NCBI GenBank assembly: GCA_028285345.1
Contig: JANQPT010000017.1
Coordinates: forward strand, 62,001 to 126,000
DNA: 64,000 bases
Direction: 5' to 3'
Source of the DNA: Planctomycetales bacterium
Lineage (GTDB): Bacteria > Planctomycetota > Planctomycetia > Planctomycetales > Planctomycetaceae
Position numbers and translations under genes: made by a program. Every line of letters begins with the position of its first letter. Within the stretch, counting starts at the first letter, position 1. The notes below the pieces were generated by a model. It had not been told where the DNA came from. It did no database searches and saw only the letters and a list, made by a program, of their open reading frames with translations. Below, one piece after another: positions 1 to 9,308 of the stretch.

Positions 1-2084
1 GCCGTCCCTTCAAACGGTCGGCTGTGGGTCAACTTGGCGAAGATCTCCGTTTTTTGACCCTGCTCGACGGCGGCGCGCTCCATGGCGACCGTCACGAAAG
101 GGGCCGCGATTTCGAGCGTCGCCATTTGTGACGCCACCCAGCCCGCCCCGCCGACGTCCGCTGAGCCGAGAGCAAAAATCTTCCATTTCTTGATGTGTGC
201 GCCGCCGTTGGCATTGAGCGGATACAGGACCTCGTTTTTGCCCTTGGGAATGTTCACCGAACTGCTGGCGCCGACTCCAGGCGGTCGAAACGGCAGTTGC
301 ACATTGATCTGAGCGTCGAAACCCTCTTTGCGGTGGGCCACAATCTTGAGCTGCATCGAACCGTTGCGGACCAGCGGCACTTTTGGCTCGACAATCTCCA
401 AGCGAAACGGCAACTCGTCGACGACCGCGACCGCGAGCTGCGTCACGTCCCGCCATGAGTAGAGCGATTGTCCCGGCGCTGCGATCACGAAGTCGGCCCG
501 GTTATAAAATCCCCCGCTGATCTTTTGGTTCGGGTCTGCATGACGAGCACGAAAGTCCAGCAACTTACCGCCGAGAGGTGCATCCTCCGCGGCTTCAAAC
601 ACGACCGGCATCACGTTCATATTGCCGGGCATCGGTTCGGCAATCATCGTCAGCCCCGGAGGCAGTTCCCCCGGTTCCAGTACCAAGTCGCCGCCGAAGT
701 TTGATCGACTGGCGGAGATCAACGTTCCGAACCGATTGCCGCGGGGAACAAAAATCGTCTGCCGGTATTGCGAGTAACGAGCGACTCGGGGAATTCCCAG
801 CCGCAACGACGGCTTCACCGGCGAGAATTCGAGGCGATACACATAGTCGACGCCACCCTTCCCCAGGTGATCGGTGACCCGAATGATATATTCGCCGTCT
901 GCCGGAACGCTGAAGCGTAAGTAGCTATCCGGACCCCGCGAGTCGTCATTGCCGGCGATCCCTTTGCCGTCAGCATGATACAGGTTCATAACAGGATCGA
1001 GCGGCGAACGGATGCGGCGGGCAAGACATTCGACTTCGAAGACTTGCCCCTTCTTGGCGGAAAACTTGAAGCAGTCGACGTCGCCCGGTTCGGAAATGAT
1101 ACCGTTGAAAGCCGTCGGCAGCGCCGCCGCTGTCGCCTGATTCAGTGCATTGTTCGGTTCCTGCTCCAGCGAATTGCCATGTTCAAACAACCGAAACGGA
1201 TTCCCCGAGGGTGCGATGGTGTTCTCGGCGGTGGCAAACAGGCTGTAGTCCGGAATGATATCGCCCGGCAGCGGAAACTTGGCGGCGATTTCTCCGCCGG
1301 CGTCTCCTAAGAAACGGACTTCAGTTTCCTCTCCAATTTTTCCGCCGGCCGGATAAACAGCCGTGGGACGCGGGAAGGTCCCGATATGGACGCAATATCG
1401 ACAATTGCCGTTGCCGCCGTAGGCGCTTTCGCGGACCTCGATGATGTATTTTCCATCTTCCGGCGCAATCACCGAGACGGCGGCGTCTTGCTTAACCAGC
1501 GGCGTGTCGTCTTGAGCGGCCAACTCAAATCGTTTGGCGTCCAAAATCGCCAAATAGGGGTCGAACATCGTGTTGCCCAGCCGCATGCCCTCAATCTCCG
1601 CGGCGATTCGCTGCCCTTTCTTGGCTTCGACAACGTAGTAGTCGACATCTTCGTTCTGCACGACGCCGTGTACGGTCACGTTTAGGGCGACCGCTTGCGG
1701 CTGATTGAAATCGCTATTCGGTTCCTTCTCCGCCACAATCGGCAATGCACCAACATAGAACGTGCGATATTCGGAGATGCCGGTCTTTGTGCGAACTTGC
1801 GCGACATGTTCCCCCATTCGGCAGTCCGGCGCGATCTTCACAGTTGCCTTGGCCGCGTTGGCCCCTTCCGGCTCGATCTTGGTGACTTCAAACCCCGGCG
1901 AGTAGAAGAAGATTTCCTCAGCGTCCGCCAATCGCGCGCCGCTGAAGGTCATCACACTCTCCGTCCCCCGCTGCACGCCGCGAGGCATGATGATGCTCAA
2001 TCCCGGCGACGCTGCCTCCAACAAACCGGACGACAGGTAGGACACCGAGCAAACGCCAATGATCAAGAAACAGCGTCGAAACAT
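1..2084 (-). CDS. PPC-domain secreted protein, partial (3' end outside window)
   Basis: The minus strand is open from an ATG at 2084 to the window edge, about 694 codons with no stop, so the C-terminus is missing. The first 25 or so residues form a signal peptide (MFRRCFLIIGVCSV...). Two regions look like pre-peptidase C-terminal domains: one with NEDVDYYVVEAKKGQ and a later one with GDVDCFKFSAKKGQ, each followed by an aspartate-rich strand and an 'EYIIRV' or 'KYIIEV' strand. A GAGAGG ribosome site lies 5 bases before the ATG. The DUF1501 gene lies 150 bases upstream on the same strand; the two families are commonly paired in planctomycetes. Likely an exported or surface protein; the substrate or partner is unknown. 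Confidence 0.85.
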   Translation of the reverse strand, partial: MFRRCFLIIGVCSVSYLSSGLLEAASPGLSIIMPRGVQRGTESVMTFSGARLADAEEIFFYSPGFEVTKIEPEGANAAKATVKIAPDCRMGEHVAQVRTKTGISEYRTFYVGALPIVAEKEPNSDFNQPQAVALNVTVHGVVQNEDVDYYVVEAKKGQRIAAEIEGMRLGNTMFDPYLAILDAKRFELAAQDDTPLVKQDAAVSVIAPEDGKYIIEVRESAYGGNGNCRYCVHIGTFPRPTAVYPAGGKIGEETEVRFLGDAGGEIAAKFPLPGDIIPDYSLFATAENTIAPSGNPFRLFEHGNSLEQEPNNALNQATAAALPTAFNGIISEPGDVDCFKFSAKKGQVFEVECLARRIRSPLDPVMNLYHADGKGIAGNDDSRGPDSYLRFSVPADGEYIIRVTDHLGKGGVDYVYRLEFSPVKPSLRLGIPRVARYSQYRQTIFVPRGNRFGTLISASRSNFGGDLVLEPGELPPGLTMIAEPMPGNMNVMPVVFEAAEDAPLGGKLLDFRARHADPNQKISGGFYNRADFVIAAPGQSLYSWRDVTQLAVAVVDELPFRLEIVEPKVPLVRNGSMQLKIVAHRKEGFDAQINVQLPFRPPGVGASSSVNIPKGKNEVLYPLNANGGAHIKKWKIFALGSADVGGAGWVASQMATLEIAAPFVTVAMERAAVEQGQKTEIFAKLTHSRPFEGT

Positions 2085-2213
2085 GAGAAGCCTCTCATTT
2101 AGCAAAACGCAGATTCGCAACGAATTCAGATTGCAAAACCCCGCAACGACTTCTGACCAACAATCGATTAACCAGTAGACACCAGCGACCAACGGGAGCG
2201 GCATTGACAGTTC

Positions 2214-2227
2214 CGAGCGGAAGCTCG
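2214..2227. repeat. small intergenic hairpin
   Basis: CGAGC-GGAA-GCTCG forms a 5-bp stem with a 4-base loop between the DUF1501 stop and the PPC gene start. It sits in a phrase (ttccgagcggaagctcgcac) that looks like a dispersed planctomycete intergenic repeat. There is no T-run, so it is not a convincing terminator. Confidence 0.35.
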
Positions 2228-2234
2228 CACCGGC

Positions 2235-3533
2235 CTACGCAAGTAGGGGTTTGCGGACTTTGCCTCCGTTGACGATTTCGATGGGGCGGTCGCCGGGTGC
2301 CATCAGTTCTTTGTCGGCGGTGATGCCGAGGCATTTGTAGATCGTGGTCGCCCAGTCCTCGACAGTCAGCGCGTCTTCCTCAGGTTCGCTGGCTGTGGAG
2401 TTGGACTTGCCGTACACGATGCCGCCCTTGATGCCGCCGCCGGCGAGCACGACGCTGAAGACTTTCGGCCAGTGATCCCGTCCGGCATTGCCGTTGATCT
2501 TCGGCGTGCGGCCGAATTCGCTGGCGATGCAGACGAGGGTGTCCTTCAATTTACCGCGGCGGTCGAGGTCGCGGATCAGTGCGGCGAACGCTTGGTCGAA
2601 TGCCGGCAACTGGCCGCGAATTCCGCGGTTGATGTTGTCGTGCATGTCCCAGCCGCCGTACGTCAACGTGACAAACCGTGCGCCCGCTTCGCACAAGCGG
2701 CGGGCAAGCAACAACCGAGCGCCGGCTGTATTGCGGCCGTATTCGTCGCGCAACTTGTCCGGCTCGGCATTGATGTTGAACGCCTCGCGGGCTTGCTGCG
2801 AGCTGACCATCGAATACGCCCGTTGATAAAAGCTGTCGACCGCGTCCAGCGAATCCGCCTTTTCCTTTGCGGCAAAGTGATCGTTGACTGCGGCCAAGAC
2901 CGTGCGGCGACGCGTGAAACGGTTGTCGTTGACGCCGCCGGGCAGTTTGAGGTCCTTGACGGTAAATCCTTTGCTCGCCGGATCGGAACCGAGACTGAAC
3001 GGTGCATACGAGGAACTGAGGTAACCGGTCCCCGCGTACTCGTTCGGCTGATTCGGAATGCAGACGTATTGTGGCAGATTGTTCTTCGAGGGAAACTCGT
3101 GTGTCACCACGCTGCCCATGCTGGGAAACTGGAGCGCCGGGCTGGGCCGATACCCGGTGAACATGTTGTGCGTGCCCCGCTCATGGGCCGCTTCGCCGTG
3201 CGTCATCGACCGGCAAATCGCCAGCTTGTCGGCGACCTGCGCCGTCTGCTTGAGCATCTCATTGAGCCGGGTGCCCGGCACGTTGGTTTCGATCGAATTC
3301 ATCGGCCCGCGATACTCGATCGGGGCATACGGTTTGGGGTCGAACGTCTCCTGGTGCGCCATGCCGCCGGGCATGAAGATGAAAATGACCGACTTAGCGG
3401 TCCCTTCCTTGCTCTCGTACTGCTTAATGGCACCTTGTGCTTCTTGAATGCGCAGAAATTGCGGCAGCGTCAGGCCGAGTCCGCCCACAAATCCGACTTG
3501 GAGAAAATCACGGCGAGAGGGTCGAGAAAACAT
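2235..3533 (-). CDS. DUF1501 family protein, Tat-exported
   Basis: A 432-residue protein starting at the ATG at 3533, which has an AAGGAGG ribosome site 7 bases upstream; an in-frame codon at 3629 would add 32 residues before the export signal and is rejected. The N-terminus carries a twin-arginine signal (SRRDFLQVGF). DUF1501 hallmarks are present: MPGGMAHQETFDPKP, SMTHGEAAHERGTHNMFTGY, and near the C-terminus SEFGRTPKINGNAGRDHWP. The fold resembles the alkaline phosphatase/sulfatase superfamily, but the reaction is not established. It is probably co-transcribed with the downstream PPC protein. Confidence 0.92.
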   Translation of the reverse strand: MFSRPSRRDFLQVGFVGGLGLTLPQFLRIQEAQGAIKQYESKEGTAKSVIFIFMPGGMAHQETFDPKPYAPIEYRGPMNSIETNVPGTRLNEMLKQTAQVADKLAICRSMTHGEAAHERGTHNMFTGYRPSPALQFPSMGSVVTHEFPSKNNLPQYVCIPNQPNEYAGTGYLSSSYAPFSLGSDPASKGFTVKDLKLPGGVNDNRFTRRRTVLAAVNDHFAAKEKADSLDAVDSFYQRAYSMVSSQQAREAFNINAEPDKLRDEYGRNTAGARLLLARRLCEAGARFVTLTYGGWDMHDNINRGIRGQLPAFDQAFAALIRDLDRRGKLKDTLVCIASEFGRTPKINGNAGRDHWPKVFSVVLAGGGIKGGIVYGKSNSTASEPEEDALTVEDWATTIYKCLGITADKELMAPGDRPIEIVNGGKVRKPLLA

Positions 3534-4017
3534 CAGCGTTCCTCCTTGGGGTGCACGATTTATGCTCAATGGGTGAAAGTCGATTATTGTCGGGCATCTA
3601 CGCAAGCAGTCGAATATCAAACACGTCAAATCAGTCGACGGAATGATCCCAGACGGAAAACGGAGACTCGCATGGTTCTACAGGTTCTCGAGCGCAGGTG
3701 ATCCATTGGATTCGGCGGGTTCACTGCGGTTGGCGGGGCTGAACTTAGGTAGGCAGTTGTATGGTGGGAGGGATGTTGTCGGCAGCCCGCGGTGGGAGTG
3801 GTTGTGTCAGTGACTCTCTCAATACATCAACAACCACTTGTCTGTCATCATGAAACGATATCGCCGTGCGGTTGTCAAGAGGCGGGTTGGCGAATTCGAG
3901 TCGGCCGAACTAAAAAGATTATGTTGATTTCCGACCGCGAATACCTGCCGCGACGCGCGGGTCCGGTTATAGTGATTTTGAGGCAACGGCGCATCTGGTT
4001 GTCCCGGTTCATCTTTG
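3534..4017. other. divergent intergenic region, no gene seen
   Basis: 484 bases between two genes reading away from each other, so it must hold both promoters. I see no convincing -35/-10 pair and no credible small gene. Reading frames here are short and have no ribosome sites. Confidence 0.5.
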
Positions 4018-6162
4018 ATGCAGTTCGCAATGTTGAGAAACTTCTGTTGGATCGTCGCGTTCGTGGCGGCACTCGGTATTAAGTCAACGTTACCCGTGCG
4101 CGCGGAGGAAACTGTTGCAGTCGCCCCGCGTTCGGATGCGCGCGTGTTGCATGCCAATTTTGAGAACTACCGAGACGGAATTGTGCAGCCCTTAAACGCG
4201 GGCGTTCGCTGGCTGGGCGATCCCTTTGCAGGACGCAACGAAGGCACCGTGCAGATCACGCGCGACTTCGGCTTCAGCGGAAACCGCGCGGGCCACGTCT
4301 CGTCATCGTCGCCCAAACAAATCGCCCGAATACGTCTCAGGAGTCGTCACGACGCTCCCACGGTTTCAGGCGATGTTGTGATGGAGTTTCTGTTTCGGCC
4401 GACAAAATCCGGCTCTGCCGAATTGGATGAACTGGTGATCTGGTCCGCCAAGTCCGACCAACGGCAGCCAATCGGGTTGTCACTGTTTGCCCGTTCAAGC
4501 ACTCAAGACGACCGTTATCAAATCGACGTCGAACATGCACGGTCCGTTCGATCCAAAACCCGGCAACGGACGGCCGCGGTGCTCCGCGATTTGACTTCGT
4601 CGGAGTGGATTCGCGTGATTCTGCATCGTCGCCGCGATTCAGGAAAGGTCGACCTTTGGGCCGGGCGGCCTGGTGCGGAACGTTCTGTGGGCACGTTTGC
4701 CGATTTGGCTCCCGCGGCCGATCCCGCGACGGTCGAACTGGGCGACACATCGACCAAGACGTTTCATGGCAGTGGTTATTGGGATGACATCCGCATCGGC
4801 GGGCTCCTCAAAGATTCAGCCGGATTGGCCCCGCCAGAACCGCCCCTCCGCGACGTCAGCCGCGAAACAGCGAAGGTTCCAACGCCGATCCCCGTTGGAC
4901 GGGCGCGGCAGTTATTCCTGGATGACGTGGTCATCGAGTCGCAAAATGGATTGCAGCGCCGCTTGCACCCGGTCGAAAAGTCCCAACACAATCCGCTCAT
5001 CGTCCCCGACCGCGCTTGGGAAGGCCGGAGCGTGCTGCTCTACGGCGGAGTCGTCCGAGAAACGTCCGGCCGGTTCCGCATGTGGTATCTGGCCTGGGGC
5101 AAACATGTCGGCCAGCCGTCCTTTATTTGCTATGCGGAATCCGACGATGGAATCAAGTGGAACAAACCGTCGCTTGGTCTGCGCGACTACGGGGGCTCAA
5201 CAGCCAACAACATTGTGCTGCCGGGGTGGAGCCAGACATCAGTGTTGTTCGATCCGCACGACGCCAATCCGCAACAGCGGTACAAAGCGCTCTTGCGATA
5301 TAACGGCATGCGCGGCTTCACCTCGCCAGACGGCATCCATTGGCGCGATCGGGGTGTGCTCATCGACCAAGCCTACGACGGGACGACTTTACATTGGGAT
5401 CCGGTCGGTCAGAAGTGGCTGGCGATGGTCAAAATTTTCAAGGATGGACATCGCGCACGGGGCTATGCGGAAAGCCGCGACTTTCTGAATTGGACCGACA
5501 CCTATTTCATGTCGGCCACCGACGACCGCGACGCCGATGACGACGAAATGTACGCCATGGCGCTGTTTCACCACCAAACTCTCTACATCGGCCTGCTGCG
5601 GATGTATCACAAGGATCGCGATGTGGTCGACATCCAGTTAGCGGTCAGCCGCAATGCCAAACATTGGAGCCGCCCGGACCGGACGCCGTTCATTCCAACC
5701 GGAACGAAAAGAACGGACTGGGACTATGGCAACAACGCCGTTCCCGCCACGCCTCCCATTCGCGTCGGCGACGAACTCTGGTTTTATTACTCCGGCCGAA
5801 GCACCCGACACGACGAGATCCCCAACGACGGAGCCATCGGCTTGGCCAAGCTGCGGGTTGACGGTTTCGTCTCTTTGGACGCCGACGAAACGGGCATTCT
5901 GACGACCAGGCCGCTCAAGCTTGAAGGCGCGAAGCTGTTCCTCAACGCCGATGCGTCAGGCGGCGAGATTCGCGCCGAACTGCTCAACCGCGACGGAGAA
6001 TCGCTCCCGAAGTTTACCAAAGATGCGTCGACCCTATTCAACGGCGATTCGGTACAACACCAAGTGCAGTGGCAGGGCAATCCAAAATTGCCGCAACAAC
6101 AAGAAGTGCGCTTACGGCTGCACCTCAAACGAGCCAAGATTTACGCATTCTGGACGGAGTAA
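4018..6162 (+). CDS. secreted GH32/GH43-like five-bladed propeller protein
   Basis: About 714 residues. The start could be the ATG at 4018 or at 4030; both leave a signal peptide ending near PVRAEE, and neither has a clear ribosome site. Residues about 50-265 look like a concanavalin-like (LamG-type) sandwich, ending in GSGYWDDIRIGG. Residues about 290-700 match the planctomycete glycosyl-hydrolase-like propeller, with VGRARQLFLDDVVIES, GGVVRETSGRFRMWY, CYAESDDGIKWNKP and GYAESRDFLNWTDT as blade-like repeats. Likely binds or cleaves a glycan outside the cytoplasm. Catalytic acids cannot be assigned safely from sequence alone. Confidence 0.8.
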   Translation: MQFAMLRNFCWIVAFVAALGIKSTLPVRAEETVAVAPRSDARVLHANFENYRDGIVQPLNAGVRWLGDPFAGRNEGTVQITRDFGFSGNRAGHVSSSSPKQIARIRLRSRHDAPTVSGDVVMEFLFRPTKSGSAELDELVIWSAKSDQRQPIGLSLFARSSTQDDRYQIDVEHARSVRSKTRQRTAAVLRDLTSSEWIRVILHRRRDSGKVDLWAGRPGAERSVGTFADLAPAADPATVELGDTSTKTFHGSGYWDDIRIGGLLKDSAGLAPPEPPLRDVSRETAKVPTPIPVGRARQLFLDDVVIESQNGLQRRLHPVEKSQHNPLIVPDRAWEGRSVLLYGGVVRETSGRFRMWYLAWGKHVGQPSFICYAESDDGIKWNKPSLGLRDYGGSTANNIVLPGWSQTSVLFDPHDANPQQRYKALLRYNGMRGFTSPDGIHWRDRGVLIDQAYDGTTLHWDPVGQKWLAMVKIFKDGHRARGYAESRDFLNWTDTYFMSATDDRDADDDEMYAMALFHHQTLYIGLLRMYHKDRDVVDIQLAVSRNAKHWSRPDRTPFIPTGTKRTDWDYGNNAVPATPPIRVGDELWFYYSGRSTRHDEIPNDGAIGLAKLRVDGFVSLDADETGILTTRPLKLEGAKLFLNADASGGEIRAELLNRDGESLPKFTKDASTLFNGDSVQHQVQWQGNPKLPQQQEVRLRLHLKRAKIYAFWTE

Positions 6163-6478
6163 CCGGCGTTCCTTCTTAGAGGTGACGTAGCAAATCCTGC
6201 CGTGGCCCGCCGATCATTGGAGTCAATTCCTGCTACTCACGTTTCAATTTTTCGTGGGTTGCGCAAATTCTTTAAGAATCAAAACGACACGATATCCAGA
6301 GGGAAACGAAGATGGTGCGTGTATTGGAGCAGCACGTCGCCCACGACCGCAAGCGGTCGGCTTGGGATTCATTCAAATCCGTGTTTGATCCGTGTGAATC
6401 CGTGGCGAAATACTGTCTTTAGTTCTGCTTGCGGCGATATCGCTAACGGTTTACTCTCGGCTGTAAGGAGGCAATTCC
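6163..6478. other. intergenic region with 'ATCCGTG' repeat phrase
   Basis: 316 bases. Around 6365-6405 the near-repeated phrases 'aatccgtgtt', 'atccgtgtga' and 'atccgtggcg' match a dispersed intergenic motif seen in many bacteria, which translates to the familiar false 'IRVNPWR' peptide. No gene is supported here apart from the leader of the gene starting at 6479. Confidence 0.45.
6464..6471 (+). promoter_or_regulatory. strong ribosome binding site fixing a GTG start
   Basis: TAAGGAGG ends 7 bases before the GTG at 6479. It is nearly a perfect anti-Shine-Dalgarno match and decides the non-ATG start of the toroid gene. Confidence 0.85.
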
Positions 6479-7492
6479 GTGCGCTGTACCAGCATCTTCA
6501 TTGCCATTGGACTTCTGGGGTTCATTTCAATCACGCGAGCCGTTGCGGATGACGCCGGTCCGTCTGTCGACGAAATCCGCGCCGCGATCCGCAAGTCGAT
6601 TCCCTTATTGGAAGCCGGCGGGCGAAAATCCGCGGATCAACGCAAATGTTTCACCTGCCATAACCAGGCGGTTCCGGTATTCGCGTTGGCCGAAGCGAAG
6701 CGCCGCGGATTTGCGGTCGACGAATCGAACCTCAAACGGCAGGTCGATCATACCGCCGCTCATCTGTCGCGCGGCCGGGAGAAATACCGGGAAGGTCGCG
6801 GTCAAGGCGGCAAGGTCCTCACCGCCGGTTACGCGCTCTGGACGTTGAATGCCGCGCATTACAAGCCGGACGAGACGACCGAAGCCGTCGTCGAGTTTTT
6901 GCTGCAGTATCAACGGCAGGACGACCACTGGACGCACCCCGGTAACCGGCCTCCCTCTTCGGGAAGCGGATTCACAACAACGTATGTCGCCTTGCGCGGC
7001 CTGTCGAAGTTCGGGACGACGGCCCAACAGGCGCACATCGAAGCGCGAACGGATGCGGTGCGGGATTGGATCCTCAACACCAAGCCGGACGACACGGAAG
7101 ATCGCGTGTTTCAATTGCGAGCGATGTCGCTGTTAAAGGCCGATCGCATGAGGATCCAGTCCGCGGCAGAAGAACTCGTCAAGCTGCAGCACAAAGACGG
7201 AAGCTGGTCGCAAACCGCGGAGATGACCGGCGATGTCTACGCGACGGCGACGGCGTTGGTCGCACTGTTCGAATCGGGCTACGTCGCGAACGATTCCGCC
7301 GCGGCGCAGCGCGCGGTCCGCTTTCTCGTCGAGAGCCAGAAACCGGACGGATCGTGGCACGTCGTCACTCGCGCTGAACCGTTTCAGACGTATTATGAAT
7401 CGGGCTACCCCCACTGCGAGGACCAATTCATTTCAATCACCGCCGCCGGCTGGGCGACCTTAGCGCTGTTGCAGACGCTACCGGAACCTTAG
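6479..7492 (+). CDS. prenyltransferase/squalene-cyclase-like toroid with a haem c motif
   Basis: A 337-residue exported protein beginning at GTG 6479 with a strong ribosome site; the signal peptide ends near residue 24 (ITRAVADD). CFTCH at residues 57-61 is a single CxxCH haem-binding motif just after the mature N-terminus. The rest is a helical alpha/alpha toroid with QDGSW-type motifs (LQHKDGSWSQ, SQKPDGSWHV). The DxDD motif of true squalene-hopene cyclases is absent, so cyclase activity is unlikely. Known planctomycete relatives are found beside cytochrome-type proteins. The haem assignment is inferred from the motif; covalent attachment in the periplasm would be expected. Confidence 0.8.
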   Translation: MRCTSIFIAIGLLGFISITRAVADDAGPSVDEIRAAIRKSIPLLEAGGRKSADQRKCFTCHNQAVPVFALAEAKRRGFAVDESNLKRQVDHTAAHLSRGREKYREGRGQGGKVLTAGYALWTLNAAHYKPDETTEAVVEFLLQYQRQDDHWTHPGNRPPSSGSGFTTTYVALRGLSKFGTTAQQAHIEARTDAVRDWILNTKPDDTEDRVFQLRAMSLLKADRMRIQSAAEELVKLQHKDGSWSQTAEMTGDVYATATALVALFESGYVANDSAAAQRAVRFLVESQKPDGSWHVVTRAEPFQTYYESGYPHCEDQFISITAAGWATLALLQTLPEP

Positions 7493-7520
7493 GCTTTGAC
7501 GGCAAACCGCGAATCAACAA

Positions 7521-7598
7521 TGGGTGGCTGGGGTCGAGCGAAGCGAGCCCCCAGTTTCTGAACCTGGGGGCGGACTCACGTCCGACCTCAGCCACCCT
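7521..7598. repeat. planctomycete-type intergenic inverted repeat
   Basis: Outer arms GGGTGGCTG and CAGCCACCC, and inner arms GCCCCCAG and CTGGGGGC, flank short sub-hairpins (tcgagcgaagcga, cggactcacgtccg). It lies between the convergent toroid gene and carA and could end transcription from both sides, but there is no T-run. Confidence 0.65.
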
Positions 7599-7620
7599 GA
7601 AACGACTCTTGCGACAAAGC

Positions 7621-8751
7621 CTAGCCGTCCGCCATTGCCTGATAGAACTCGTCGAACAGGTAACGGCTGTCATGCGGTCCGGCGGACGCTTCCGGGTGGT
7701 ACTGGACGCCGAATGCTGAATGGGTTTTATGGCGAATGCCCGAGACCGTGTCGTCGTTCAGATTGACGTGCGTGATTTCCACATCGCCGGGCATCGTTTC
7801 CGCATTCAGCGCGAAACCGTGATTCTGCGACGTGATTTCCACCCGCCCGGTCTGCTTATTCAATACGGGTTGATTGGCGCCGCGGTGGCCGAATTTGAGC
7901 TTGTAGATTTCTGCGCCGCAGGCAAGCCCCAGTAATTGTTGGCCCAGGCAAATGCCAAAGATCGGTTTCTTGCCGAGTAATTCCTGGATCGTGCCGATCG
8001 CATAGTCCAGCGGGCGGGGATCTCCGGGGCCGTTGGAGAGGAACACTCCGTCAGGATCGTGCGCCAGCACGTCGGAACTAGTGGCGGTCCCTGGCACGAC
8101 CGTGATGCGGCAATTCAAGTCCGCCAGATGCCGCGGAATATTCCATTTCATGCCGTAGTCAATGGCCACGACATGCGGCTGGGCGTCTTCGGTCGGATCT
8201 TCGGATTGTTCCTCCACGAGCTTCGCCCAAGGCGAGAGCGGCTCCTTCCAATGAAATGCTTGCTCGGGAATGACCTCTCGCACCAGATCGCGGCCGACCA
8301 GGCCTGGGCTGGATTGCGCCTTGGCAATGAGCGAGCCATCGTCCAGATCGGTTGAGGAGAGGACACCGGTCATCGCTCCCGCGGTCCGGATGTGCTTCAC
8401 CAACGCGCGGGTGTCGATGCCTGCCAGGCCGATGACACCGGCCGACGCCAAATAGTCTTCCAGTTTTTCTGTGGAGCGAAAGTTGCTGCGTCGGCGGGAA
8501 AGCTCTCGGATCACGAATCCCGCCAATTTCAATCCTGAGCTTTCGACGTCTTCAGGATTGATGCCGTAGTTCCCGATTAACGGGTAGGTCATCGTGACGA
8601 TTTGACCGCGATAGGAGGGATCGGTCAGGATCTCCTGATAGCCGGTCATGCTGGTATTGAAGACGACCTCACCTGAGATCTCACCGGAAGCGCCGAAGTT
8701 TTCTCCGGAAAAGACGGTTCCGTCTTCGAGGGCAAGTTTTGCGGGCGGCAT
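7621..8751 (-). CDS. carA: carbamoyl-phosphate synthase small subunit
   Basis: Catalyses glutamine hydrolysis and feeds ammonia to CarB for carbamoyl phosphate, used in arginine and pyrimidine synthesis. The N-terminal CPSase domain starts [11 protein letters not shown] and has [16 protein letters not shown]. The class I amidotransferase domain has the nucleophile Cys in [12 protein letters not shown] and the His in [13 protein letters not shown]. Length 376 residues from the ATG at 8751, typical for the family; a TTG at 8766 is an alternative with no better ribosome site. carB is not adjacent. Confidence 0.97.
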   Translation of the reverse strand: MPPAKLALEDGTVFSGENFGASGEISGEVVFNTSMTGYQEILTDPSYRGQIVTMTYPLIGNYGINPEDVESSGLKLAGFVIRELSRRRSNFRSTEKLEDYLASAGVIGLAGIDTRALVKHIRTAGAMTGVLSSTDLDDGSLIAKAQSSPGLVGRDLVREVIPEQAFHWKEPLSPWAKLVEEQSEDPTEDAQPHVVAIDYGMKWNIPRHLADLNCRITVVPGTATSSDVLAHDPDGVFLSNGPGDPRPLDYAIGTIQELLGKKPIFGICLGQQLLGLACGAEIYKLKFGHRGANQPVLNKQTGRVEITSQNHGFALNAETMPGDVEITHVNLNDDTVSGIRHKTHSAFGVQYHPEASAGPHDSRYLFDEFYQAMADG

Positions 8752-8888
8752 AGAGGGGGGGGTCAACTCAGTCTACATGTGTTTGGGATTCGGGCGATTG
8801 AATCCGCGTCCAAGTGGATCATCCCGTTTTAGCAGACACTCCGCGCAATGAGAAGAGACTCGACGTCCGGTTTCTGTACGGAGATCCC

Positions 8889-8915
8889 GACATCGCTTGA
8901 GCGAGAAGCGATGTC
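8889..8915. repeat. perfect 10-bp hairpin between carA and the ArsR gene
   Basis: GACATCGCTT and AAGCGATGTC form a perfect 10-bp stem around a 7-base loop. It lies 25 bases after the ArsR stop on the minus strand. It has no T-run, so it could be a weak terminator, a transcript-end stabiliser, or a dispersed repeat. Confidence 0.55.
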
Positions 8916-8939
8916 TGGACTTTGTGGTACCTGCCCAAA

Positions 8940-9308
8940 TCAGACCTTGTGTGTCAACACAAAGTCCTCAAATTGTATCTGTCCGGTGTGGTCGCCCGTC
9001 AGCCCGGCAAACGCTTCTGCCATCAGCCGATAAAAATGTTGGGGCCGCACATGGTAGTAATTGTGCTTGCCGTCGCGCCGGGCCTCGATCAGACCGGCTA
9101 CGCGCAACAGCGCCAGATGATGGCTGACGGCCGGTTGACTTTGCCCCAGCTTGTCGCACAGCGCGGTCACGTGCAGTTCACTCTCGCGCATCAGGTACAA
9201 CAATATTCGCAGGCGAGTCTCGTCGGACAACAGTTTGAAGACTTGGACCAGGTCCTTTTCCAACTCTTCGGACAGTTGAGGGCTTTCAGTGTCCTGGGTC
9301 GTTTCCAC
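8940..9308 (-). CDS. ArsR/SmtB-family winged-helix repressor
   Basis: Winged helix-turn-helix protein with LVQVFKLLSDETRLRILLYL, a recognition helix region SQPAVSHHLALLRVAGLIEA, and a wing RRDGKHNYYHV. The metal-binding ELCVCDL box of ArsR is replaced by ESELHVTALCDKL, with one Cys, so classical arsenic or zinc sensing is doubtful. I choose the GTG at 9308 because AAAGGAG lies just upstream and the product begins right before the conserved domain; ATGs at 9350 and 9347 are alternatives with GAGGAG almost touching them. carA lies downstream on the same strand. Confidence 0.9.
   Translation of the reverse strand: METTQDTESPQLSEELEKDLVQVFKLLSDETRLRILLYLMRESELHVTALCDKLGQSQPAVSHHLALLRVAGLIEARRDGKHNYYHVRPQHFYRLMAEAFAGLTGDHTGQIQFEDFVLTHKV

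Noticed and set aside
2472-3701. 409-codon plus-strand open frame
   Set aside because: Antisense to the DUF1501 gene, whose Tat signal, ribosome site and conserved motifs are clear.
6202-6552. 116-codon plus-strand frame before the toroid gene
   Set aside because: Contains the false 'IRVNPWR' peptide produced by a dispersed intergenic repeat, and overlaps the real gene's start.
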